Translations under genes and position numbers: made by a program
Part shown: positions 8,978 to 15,588 of the stretch, piece by piece
How positions within the stretch are numbered: the first letter of the stretch is position 1
Layout of the letters: each line of letters opens with the position of its first letter
Assembly (NCBI GenBank): GCA_013373635.1
Contig: JABXHN010000019.1
Location: 62,001 to 126,000, forward strand
Length of the DNA stretch: 64,000 nt
Reading direction: 5' to 3'
Source of the DNA: Flavobacteriaceae bacterium
Lineage (GTDB): Bacteria > Bacteroidota > Bacteroidia > Flavobacteriales > Flavobacteriaceae
The notes under the pieces: model-generated
The model's database searches: none
Told to the model about the DNA's origin: nothing
Seen by the model: the letters and a program-made list of their open reading frames with translations, nothing else

Positions 8978-9646
8978 CTAAGGTTTAAATCGCATATAGG
9001 TGATTGGTTTTCCTTGTTCAAGATACTGTTTTTCGTAGAAAGTTTGAATAGTTAACACTTCAGAGGGTGCTCCTTCGTTTTTATAGACATTGTGATTGGC
9101 GTACTGCACCTCTAGTCCAAGGCCGTGACAGAGTCCTAAGGTATAGCCGTGCATGAATTCGGAATCGGTCTTTAAATGCACTACTCCAGTGTCATTTAGG
9201 ATATTTCGATAACGGTCCAAAAACACCTGATTGGTCATACGGTGTTTGGTTCTCTTGTATTTGATTTGAGGGTCTGGAAAGGTGATCCAAATTTCAGATA
9301 CTTCTTTTGCATCAAAGAGATGATCGACGAGTTCTATTTGAGTTCGAACAAAACACACATTGCTAAGTCCTTCATCAATAGCAGTCTTGGCACCTCTCCA
9401 AAAGCGTGCCCCCTTGATATCAATTCCAATATAATTGACATTGGGATTTAAACGAGCGAGTCCTATGGTGTATTCTCCTTTTCCACATCCTAATTCTAGA
9501 ACGATGGGGTTGTCATTGCCAAATTTAGCTTTCCAATTTCCTTTGAGATCAAGACCATTGGTCACTACTTCTTCCCTAGTAGGCTGAATGACATTGGAAA
9601 AAGTTTCGTTTTCTTTAAATCGCTTTAGCTTATTCTTGCTCCCCAT
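8978..9646 (-). CDS. trmB: tRNA (guanine-N7-)-methyltransferase TrmB
   Basis: 222 residues. It has the SAM-binding motif VLELGCGKGEYTIGLA (residues 51-66), IGIDIKGARFWRGA, and the signature ITFPDPQIKYKRTKHRMTN containing the catalytic Asp region, plus LKTDSEFMHGY. TrmB makes m7G46 in the tRNA variable loop from S-adenosylmethionine. The start overlaps the end of the histidine-kinase gene by 17 bases, which places it in the two-component operon. Confidence 0.95.
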   Translation of the reverse strand: MGSKNKLKRFKENETFSNVIQPTREEVVTNGLDLKGNWKAKFGNDNPIVLELGCGKGEYTIGLARLNPNVNYIGIDIKGARFWRGAKTAIDEGLSNVCFVRTQIELVDHLFDAKEVSEIWITFPDPQIKYKRTKHRMTNQVFLDRYRNILNDTGVVHLKTDSEFMHGYTLGLCHGLGLEVQYANHNVYKNEGAPSEVLTIQTFYEKQYLEQGKPITYMRFKP

Positions 9647-10700
9647 TTGGATGTAGATCTTTAGATTTTTGCAAAGTAAAGGAAAATTCAGAACCTATTT
9701 CCTTTGTACTCTCAACAAATATCTTTTGATCGTGAGCTTCGATGATGTGTTTTACAATAGATAAGCCCAATCCTGAACCACCTTGCTTGCGATTTCCACT
9801 TTTATCGACCCTGTAAAATCGCTCAAAAAGTCTCGGTAAATCTTCTTTTGGTATTCCCTCACCATTATCGGTAACTCTTAATAAGATTTTTTTCTTACTA
9901 ATGCTTTGAATACTGATCTCTACAGTTCCATCTTCCTTGCCGTATTTAATAGCATTGTCCACCAAATTAGTAACGACTTGTCTAATTTTTTCTTGATCTC
10001 CATACACATTGACACCAGCAGAATAGTTCGTGTCAAAGGTCAAGGTTATTTTCTTTTTGGCAGCTCTCATTTCCATCATTTCAAAGACAGCTTCCACTAC
10101 CTGAACGATATCAAAATTGATAGGTTCCAATTGCAATTCACCCATTTCAAGTTTGGTAATCAAATCGAGATCTTTGATAATATAAGTAAGACGGTCAGCA
10201 GCTTTTGAAGCTCTTTCAAGGTATTTCACACGAAGTTTTTCATTATCAGCTGCACCTTCAAGTAAGGTATCTATATAGCCCTGAATGGTAAAAAGTGGTG
10301 TTTTTAATTCATGGGATACATTCCCAATAAACTCCCTTCTAAAATCATCTCTTCCCTTGAGACTTTCCAATTCAATCTTCTTGTTGATGGCATAAGTCTC
10401 AATTTCTTCTGTTAAGGATTTTACATTTGTAGTGATAATATCTCTTTTGACAGGGCTCGATTCTAAAAGTTTTAGCGTATCTCTTAAGTGCTTTATACTC
10501 CTGTAGATGACTCGTTCAATTCTAAATTGAATGACTCCAAATGAAACAACAAATGAAATCGAAAAATAAAGCAGTGAAAATCCAATGTCAAAATTTCCTT
10601 GGCCAACCAAAAAAAGGGTCGTTATAACAGTTAAAAGACCAGAAATTGCCAATGAGGTTAGCAGGGCAAATTTGTAGGATTTTTTTTCTTTAGGTTCCAT
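9630..10700 (-). CDS. Sensor histidine kinase, PhoR-like
   Basis: 356 residues. It has two membrane helices (residues 10-33 and 37-60) with almost no periplasmic loop, no PAS domain, a HisKA domain with phospho-acceptor His130 in NVSHELKTPL, then an HATPase domain (TNLVDNAIKYGKE, VTDNGEGIP, GGSGLGLSIVKHIIEAH). The short loop argues against direct ligand sensing outside the cell and fits PhoR-type kinases, which sense through a transporter. The ATG overlaps the regulator stop codon (TAATG). The signal is inferred as phosphate only from the nearby phosphate genes. Confidence 0.9.
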   Translation of the reverse strand: MEPKEKKSYKFALLTSLAISGLLTVITTLFLVGQGNFDIGFSLLYFSISFVVSFGVIQFRIERVIYRSIKHLRDTLKLLESSPVKRDIITTNVKSLTEEIETYAINKKIELESLKGRDDFRREFIGNVSHELKTPLFTIQGYIDTLLEGAADNEKLRVKYLERASKAADRLTYIIKDLDLITKLEMGELQLEPINFDIVQVVEAVFEMMEMRAAKKKITLTFDTNYSAGVNVYGDQEKIRQVVTNLVDNAIKYGKEDGTVEISIQSISKKKILLRVTDNGEGIPKEDLPRLFERFYRVDKSGNRKQGGSGLGLSIVKHIIEAHDQKIFVESTKEIGSEFSFTLQKSKDLHPNGEQE

Positions 10701-11383
10701 TATTTCTCAACAAACTTATACCCTACTCCTTTGACGGTTTTAAAACGCTTGTCACCTATTTTTTCACGAAGTTTTCGAATGTGAACGTCTATGGTACGAC
10801 CTCCAACAACAACATCATTTCCCCAAACGTGATCAAGTATCGCTTCTCTAGTAAATACTTTATTGGGTTTTGAAGCCAATAAGGCTAATAATTCAAATTC
10901 TTTTCTAGGAAGATTAATCACCTTTCCTTTTAATTTGATTTCATATTGTTCTCTATCGATTTCTAAATTGGATAATTGAATGCTTTCGATAGAAGATTCT
11001 TCTTTCTGTTCCGAAGTATTAAATCTTCGTAAAAGTGATTTCACCTTACTGACAAGAATCTTAGGTTTGATGGGCTTAGTTATATAATCATCCGCACCCG
11101 CCTCAAATCCAGCCATTTGCGAATAATCTTCTCCTCTTGCGGTAAAAAAAGCTATAATAGTTTGATCCAGTTGAGGTAGTGCTCTTAACTTTTCACAAGT
11201 TTCGATACCATCCATGCCTGGCATCATTACATCCAAAATGATTAATTGAGGTTGCTGTTCTTTCGCCAATGCTATTCCTTCAATTCCATTACTAGCTGTA
11301 TAGACCTCATATCCAGCAGATTCTAAATTGTAAGAAACAATTTCAAGAATATCAGATTCATCATCTACAATTAATACCTTCAT
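10700..11383 (-). CDS. OmpR/PhoB-family response regulator
   Basis: 227 residues from the ATG at 11383. A TTG start further upstream is rejected because it lies inside the -7 element at 11414-11421. Receiver domain: VDDES, phospho-acceptor Asp51 (ILDVMMPGMDG), conserved Lys in ITKPIKP. Winged-helix DNA-binding domain: VINLPRKEFELLALLAS, VGGRTIDVHIRKLREKIG. OmpR/PhoB proteins bind tandem direct repeats about 11 bp apart, the exact spacing of the TAAC arrays seen at 12064-12110, 12549-12618, 15485-15521 and 24255-24280. It is first gene of a likely five-gene operon. Confidence 0.93.
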   Translation of the reverse strand: MKVLIVDDESDILEIVSYNLESAGYEVYTASNGIEGIALAKEQQPQLIILDVMMPGMDGIETCEKLRALPQLDQTIIAFFTARGEDYSQMAGFEAGADDYITKPIKPKILVSKVKSLLRRFNTSEQKEESSIESIQLSNLEIDREQYEIKLKGKVINLPRKEFELLALLASKPNKVFTREAILDHVWGNDVVVGGRTIDVHIRKLREKIGDKRFKTVKGVGYKFVEK

Positions 11384-11413
11384 TAATTTAAAATTATTAT
11401 TAAGATAATGCTT

Positions 11414-11421
11414 CAAATTTA
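11414..11421 (-). promoter_or_regulatory. -7 element of the two-component operon
   Basis: On the minus strand TAAATTTG, a full match to TAnnTTTG. Transcription would start near 11407, about 24 bases before the regulator ATG at 11383. Confidence 0.6.
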
Positions 11422-11459
11422 GTGATTAATAAGCATATAGGACTTTTTATACAGAATCA

Positions 11460-11485
11460 TAAACTTAAATTAACTTTAAGATAAC
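11460..11485 (+). promoter_or_regulatory. Short TAAC-type repeat array upstream of the two-component operon
   Basis: TAAA (11460), TAAC (11471) and TAAC (11482) lie 11 bp apart on the plus strand, opposite to the operon's direction, about 40-65 bp upstream of its -7 element. This is possible autoregulation, but with only two exact copies in AT-rich DNA it is weak. Confidence 0.3.
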
Positions 11486-11488
11486 ATC

Positions 11489-11521
11489 AAAAAAAAAGCT
11501 CCTTCAGACTTGAGGAGCTTT
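11489..11521 (-). terminator. Intrinsic terminator after the MORN-repeat gene
   Basis: On the minus strand AAAGCTCCT pairs with AGGAGCTTT (9 bp, one-turn loop) and is followed by a run of T. It lies 24 bases past the end of the gene at 11545. Confidence 0.8.
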
Positions 11522-11544
11522 GAAACACTTAGTTAATTCTAATT

Positions 11545-11892
11545 TCATCTATTGACAATCGCTTCTTTTTGATCCCAAAGAATGTGATTTACAATTTTAT
11601 TATCAATATAATCTACCTCATTGAGTTTTCCATTTTCCCAAATAAACCATTTTCCTGTTTTCTTACCATTAGCATAATATCCTTGAGCAATTTTTTCTCC
11701 ATCTTCATTATACATCATCCACAATCCACTGAGTTTTCCATCCTTGAAAAATCCTTGTTGAGAAACTTGACCATTTGAATGATAATAAACTGCTTCAACT
11801 CGATCACCATCCTTGGTATATTTGGGGTTAGTTTCTTGTGCAAACACTCCAGTGCTTAACATACAAATCACAAGGCTTAATACTATTTTCAT
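11545..11892 (-). CDS. Secreted MORN-repeat (YwqK-type) protein
   Basis: 115 residues with a signal peptide ending at GVFAQ (about residue 19). The rest consists of about four MORN-2-like beta-hairpin repeats (YHSNGQVSQQGFFKDGKLSGLW, MYNEDGEKIAQGYYANGKKTGKW, IWENGKLNEVDYIDNK). Databases often name these 'YwqK antitoxin' proteins, but no toxin gene is beside it, so I do not assign that role. It is divergent from the receptor-domain gene at 12156 across a 263-base region holding two TAAC arrays. Confidence 0.8.
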   Translation of the reverse strand: MKIVLSLVICMLSTGVFAQETNPKYTKDGDRVEAVYYHSNGQVSQQGFFKDGKLSGLWMMYNEDGEKIAQGYYANGKKTGKWFIWENGKLNEVDYIDNKIVNHILWDQKEAIVNR

Positions 11893-11950
11893 CTTATTTC
11901 ATTTTTAATATAGTATAAAATTACAAATTAATCATTTGGAAACATTGGCT

Positions 11951-11976
11951 TAACAATTTGGTAACCTTAATTTAAC
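11951..11976 (+). promoter_or_regulatory. TAAC array 1 (three copies, 11-bp spacing)
   Basis: TAAC occurs at 11951, 11962 and 11973, exactly 11 bp apart, each with a preceding T or G. No -7 element lies at the spacing seen in the other arrays. It may be an upstream activator site of the gene at 12156, or act on the divergent gene at 11892, whose possible -7 element (minus strand TTAATTTG) is at 11924-11931. Confidence 0.45.
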
Positions 11977-12063
11977 ATAGGCGTTTTTAATGTCTGTTTA
12001 TCAGTTATATATGCAACTATATTTTTATTTAAAATTAACTAGTATTCGCATTTTTTATGAGCT

Positions 12064-12110
12064 TAACACAATCATAACATCAAATAACGAATTGATAATA
12101 CTGACTTAAC
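12064..12110 (+). promoter_or_regulatory. TAAC array 2, operator of the gene at 12156
   Basis: TAAC at 12064, 12075 and 12085, TAAT at 12096 and TAAC at 12107: five copies with steps of 11, 10, 11 and 11 bp. The last copy sits where a -33 element would be, 25 bases before the start of the -7 element TATTTTTG. This is the architecture of an activator-dependent PhoB/PhoP promoter; the name Pho box is inference. Confidence 0.6.
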
Positions 12111-12131
12111 AGTACCATTGTACTTGTAGGA

Positions 12132-12139
12132 TATTTTTG
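12132..12139 (+). promoter_or_regulatory. -7 element of the gene at 12156
   Basis: TATTTTTG matches TAnnTTTG fully. The start of transcription would be near 12145, leaving a leader of about 11 bases. Its TTTG is 29 bases after the last TAAC of array 2. Confidence 0.65.
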
Positions 12140-12155
12140 CAATAAAATTAAATCG

Positions 12156-12491
12156 ATGAAAAAAATAAGTTTACTAATTGCCTTATGTGTGTCTGCTATA
12201 AGCTTTGCTCAAATGGCAAATGATAAAGGATCCATCGCTGGAACAATTTTAGACCTTGAAGCTGACAACAGTCCTCTTGCATTTGCAACAGTAGAGGTAG
12301 TAGATACCAATAAAACTGCAACTACTGATTTTGATGGCAACTTTACTGTCATTGGTTTAGAGCCTGGAACTTACAAATTAAAAGTTCGCTTTTTAGGATA
12401 CCAAGATTTATACACCAAAGACCTCATTGTGGAAGCTGATCACACTAACAATATTAGCTATTCATTGAAAGCAATTCACATAGAAGAATAA
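12156..12491 (+). CDS. Free-standing carboxypeptidase-regulatory-like domain protein
   Basis: 111 residues: signal peptide (to about residue 19, SFAQ) and one CarboxypepD_reg-like beta-sandwich (residues 25-105; GSIAGTILDLEADNSPLAFA, TDFDGNFTVIGLEPGTY, LKVRFLGYQD). It closely parallels the first 115 residues of the TonB receptor encoded next, including the same length, signal peptide style and ending (HIEE versus ALEEV), but has no plug or barrel. A terminator and a second TAAC promoter separate the two genes. It may be a soluble periplasmic partner or decoy of the receptor domain; the function is unknown. Confidence 0.75.
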   Translation: MKKISLLIALCVSAISFAQMANDKGSIAGTILDLEADNSPLAFATVEVVDTNKTATTDFDGNFTVIGLEPGTYKLKVRFLGYQDLYTKDLIVEADHTNNISYSLKAIHIEE

Positions 12492-12510
12492 CTTTTATCA
12501 AGACTCTATA

Positions 12511-12537
12511 AAACCTCCTTTTCAAGGGGGTTTTTTT
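12511..12537 (+). terminator. Intrinsic terminator after the receptor-domain gene
   Basis: AACCTCCTT, TTC loop, AAGGGGGTT (one G-T pair) and a run of T. It ends the 12156 transcript before the receptor gene's own promoter. Confidence 0.8.
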
Positions 12538-12548
12538 ATGGCTTAATT

Positions 12549-12618
12549 TAAGATTCTCTTAACCTAAGCATAACTTTAATATAGAAGTTTAGTAAAGTTT
12601 TGCTAACCTTTTTATAAG
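12549..12618 (+). promoter_or_regulatory. TAAC array 3, operator of the TonB receptor gene
   Basis: Seven tetramers in strict 11-bp phase: TAAG 12549, TAAC 12560, TAAC 12571, TAGA 12582, TAAA 12593, TAAC 12604, TAAG 12615. The -7 region GTTATTTG follows at 12629-12636, so its TTTG is 29 bases after the TAAC at 12604, as in array 2. The sequence directly shows the repeats; binding by the neighbouring PhoB-like regulator is inference. Confidence 0.6.
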
Positions 12619-12628
12619 GCTTGCACAC

Positions 12629-12636
12629 GTTATTTG
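12629..12636 (+). promoter_or_regulatory. -7 element of the TonB receptor gene
   Basis: GTTATTTG keeps the TTTG half of TAnnTTTG but not the TA half, as expected for a promoter that depends on an activator. It is 21 bases before the receptor ATG. Confidence 0.4.
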
Positions 12637-12657
12637 CACAAAATTTAACGATTCGAA

Positions 12658-15483
12658 ATGAAAAAAATTTACCTAGCATTATTTGTACTTGCAACTGCGA
12701 TTTCATTCGCTCAAGAAACAGGAACAATTCAAGGAAAACTTACCGACAAAGAGCTCAATGACGAGCCTTTAGTGTTTGGGAACATCCTCATCAAAGGAAC
12801 TTCACTGGGAACCACGTCAGATTTTGATGGCCTTTATGAGTTCAACAATCTAGAACCTGGAACTTATACCTTAGAGATAAGCTTCTTAGGATATGAAACC
12901 ATCACGGCCGAAAACATAGTAGTAAAAGCTGGAGAGATCACTAAAGCAGACTTTTCATTAGGAGCCTCTCAAGGAATGGCTCTAGAAGAAGTAGTTGTCG
13001 TAACAACGACTTCAAAAGAATCAGAAGCGGCACTTTTAGTAGAACAAAAAAATGCTGTGGCAATGTCTACAGCCATTGGATCGCAAGAACTTGCAAAAAA
13101 AGGGGTTGGCGATGCAGCCACTGCGGTTACAAAGACTACTGGGGTATCAAAACAAGAAGGTAGCGGAACCATCTTTGTTAGAGGATTGGGTGATCGCTAC
13201 AATATGACCACACTGAATAAACTTCCTTTACCTTCAAACAATCCTTCTAGAAAGAATATCGAACTGGGAATGTTCACCACTGATATAGTAGAATATATTG
13301 GAATCGACAAAACATTTATCGCTTCCAATTACGGAGATTTTTCTGGTGCGAATATCAATATTAAAACTAAAGATTTTAAAGGAACATCATTTATTGATAT
13401 TTCTTTAGGATCAGGAGTTAACACGGAAGTGTCAAAAGCAGACACCTTTTACCTAAACGACGGTCCTAACAAATCAGGATTTTATTATCAATCCTACCCT
13501 TTATTTCCGTTAAACAATTACAACTTCACAACGAGTTGGGACCGAACTATTGAGAATAACCCTATCAATAGAAACGCTTCTTTAAAAGGAGGTTTATCAT
13601 TTTATTTAGGAGAAAACACCAAGGTGAATATCTTTGGAATGGCTTCTCATGACAATAATTTCAGTTATCAAAACGGAATCGTTAGAGGAGGTATTACTGT
13701 CTCTGGTTTAGCTAGAAGAGATTTCACCTACGACTCCTTCAAGTACAACACCAACTCTACAGCAATGGGAACTATCGGTGTTCGTCACTTAAATCACTTC
13801 TTACAGTTTAACAGCTTGTATACCAATACTTCTTCACAATCTCAAAATGAGTACTATGGGGTCGTAGACGCATTTGATTACGCACCTGAAGGAGGAGCTG
13901 TTGTACAACGTTCTGTATTTGATCGTACTGTACTACTAGTAAATCAATTGTTAGGGGAGCATCAACTGAGCGACACTTTCGCTGTAAATTGGGGTACTTC
14001 TTTTAACATCACTCAAAATGTGATTCCTGACAGAAGACAAACAATGATTTCTCCTGATAATTGGGATAATCCAGAAGGTCCAAAGTCTTTTCAACAAACA
14101 TTGAACAGCTCAGACAACCACCGCTTTTTTCAAAACTTAAGTGAAGAAGAATTTGCTGCAAACTTTGAAGCAGCGTACAAATTCAAGAAAAATGAGGATG
14201 ATTTATACGATGGTATTCTCACTTTTGGGTACAACGGACGTATGAAATCGGTAGACTTTAAAGCGACTCAATTCAACTTTAGAATTACAAGACGTCTTTA
14301 TGGATCAGTTGTTGACCAGCCTATTGTTGAGGATGTTCACAATCTCGACAGCTATTTCAACTTAGAAAACAGAAACGCTGGATTGTTCTCTATCGAAACC
14401 TTTAGAGGGAATTTAAACACCCCCTCTGCTCTTGTTCCACAAACGTATGACGGAACTCAAAATATCCATGCTGCCTATACCAATTTGACCTACAAATTAT
14501 CAGACAAAACAACTGCAGTAGTAGGATTAAGAGCTGAAAAAATAGATCAGACGATTAACTGGAGTACTTCTTTAGATCCAACTGGGGGCACTGCTTCTTT
14601 TAATGCTACTGAATTCTTACCAACAGCAAGTATCAAAGTTGCTTTGAAAGAAGATCAAAACTTAAAATTAGCAGCGAGTAAGACCTATACACTTCCTCAA
14701 TTTAAAGAACGCGCATTATTCCAATACGAAGATGTGACTCAGGTATCATTTGGAAACCCATCCCTATACGCATCGACAGATTACAACTTTGATGCAAAGT
14801 GGGAACTCTTTCCAAAGCGTTCAGAGCTTATCTCTGTAGGAGGTTTTGCAAAATACATTCAAAACCCCATCAACGATGTAACGGTTAACTCTGCTACTAA
14901 TGATTTAAGTTATGTCAACACAGGAGATAGTGCTACGGTATTTGGTGTCGAATTCGAAACACGAAAAGATCTGATCAATCACGAAACTGAAACAGAATCT
15001 GGATTCTTAAAAACCTTATTGACATTTGGTTTTAATGCTTCGTATTTGATATCCAATCAAGAACTCGATGCTCAAAAAGTAATCGATGAAACCACTGCTG
15101 CTGGAATCTTACCCCTTAGTGTGGATTTCACCAATAGTTCTGATAAACTTACTGGAGCATCCGATTTACTACTCAACGCTGATATCAGTTTTTCTAAAGA
15201 ATTTGAAAAAGATCGCAATTTAAGTGCTACTGCTGCATACAACTATTACTCAGATCGAATCTATGCCTTAGGAACAGAAGGAAAAGGAAATTTAGTCGAC
15301 AAAGGATTAGGAAGCTTGGATCTCATTGTTAAATCGGATCTCACAAAAAACCTAAGTCTTGGATTGAGCGCTAAAAACATCTTAAATCCAGAAGTTCTGA
15401 GAATTCAAGATATTCAAAATATTGAAGTCCTTTCTTATAAGCGAGGAGCTACTGTTAAGCTTTCTTTATCCTATAACTTTTAG
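12658..15483 (+). CDS. TonB-dependent outer-membrane receptor
   Basis: 941 residues: signal peptide (to about residue 19), carboxypeptidase-regulatory-like domain (about 24-108), plug domain (about 140-250, with GTIFVRGLGDRYNMTTLN and SNYGDFSGANINIKTKDF), then a beta-barrel ending in the aromatic VKLSLSYNF. No SusD partner follows; instead there is a large lipoprotein (15589), which probably takes the partner role. The substrate is not evident. The TAAC array before it and the phosphate transport genes nearby suggest a phosphorus-containing molecule. A terminator at 15519-15549 ends or attenuates the transcript. Confidence 0.9.
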   Translation: MKKIYLALFVLATAISFAQETGTIQGKLTDKELNDEPLVFGNILIKGTSLGTTSDFDGLYEFNNLEPGTYTLEISFLGYETITAENIVVKAGEITKADFSLGASQGMALEEVVVVTTTSKESEAALLVEQKNAVAMSTAIGSQELAKKGVGDAATAVTKTTGVSKQEGSGTIFVRGLGDRYNMTTLNKLPLPSNNPSRKNIELGMFTTDIVEYIGIDKTFIASNYGDFSGANINIKTKDFKGTSFIDISLGSGVNTEVSKADTFYLNDGPNKSGFYYQSYPLFPLNNYNFTTSWDRTIENNPINRNASLKGGLSFYLGENTKVNIFGMASHDNNFSYQNGIVRGGITVSGLARRDFTYDSFKYNTNSTAMGTIGVRHLNHFLQFNSLYTNTSSQSQNEYYGVVDAFDYAPEGGAVVQRSVFDRTVLLVNQLLGEHQLSDTFAVNWGTSFNITQNVIPDRRQTMISPDNWDNPEGPKSFQQTLNSSDNHRFFQNLSEEEFAANFEAAYKFKKNEDDLYDGILTFGYNGRMKSVDFKATQFNFRITRRLYGSVVDQPIVEDVHNLDSYFNLENRNAGLFSIETFRGNLNTPSALVPQTYDGTQNIHAAYTNLTYKLSDKTTAVVGLRAEKIDQTINWSTSLDPTGGTASFNATEFLPTASIKVALKEDQNLKLAASKTYTLPQFKERALFQYEDVTQVSFGNPSLYASTDYNFDAKWELFPKRSELISVGGFAKYIQNPINDVTVNSATNDLSYVNTGDSATVFGVEFETRKDLINHETETESGFLKTLLTFGFNASYLISNQELDAQKVIDETTAAGILPLSVDFTNSSDKLTGASDLLLNADISFSKEFEKDRNLSATAAYNYYSDRIYALGTEGKGNLVDKGLGSLDLIVKSDLTKNLSLGLSAKNILNPEVLRIQDIQNIEVLSYKRGATVKLSLSYNF

Positions 15484-15484
15484 T

Positions 15485-15521
15485 TAATACAAGCATTACA
15501 TAAAGGTAAATTATCACTAAC
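15485..15521 (+). promoter_or_regulatory. Degenerate TAAC array 4 before the lipoprotein gene
   Basis: TAAT 15485, TTAC 15496, TAAA 15507 and TAAC 15518 are spaced by exactly 11 bp. The TTTG of a -7-like TTTTTTTG (15543-15550) lies 29 bases after the last TAAC, identical to arrays 2 and 3. The copies are weaker and the -7 element overlaps the T-tract of a terminator, so this could be coincidence. Confidence 0.4.
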
Positions 15522-15549
15522 GCTTAGTTTAAATACTAGGCGTTTTTTT
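15519..15549 (+). terminator. Intrinsic terminator after the TonB receptor gene
   Basis: AACGCTTAGT pairs with ACTAGGCGTT (one G-T pair), followed by seven T. It probably lowers expression of the lipoprotein gene relative to the receptor unless the promoter at 15543-15550 is used. Confidence 0.75.
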
Positions 15550-15588
15550 GTGTCAGAATTTAAAACATAAATCAATTAAAATTAAATA

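Noticed and set aside
11545-11892. YwqK antitoxin of a toxin-antitoxin pair
   Set aside because: The protein is exported and no toxin gene is adjacent; only the MORN-repeat similarity supports that name.
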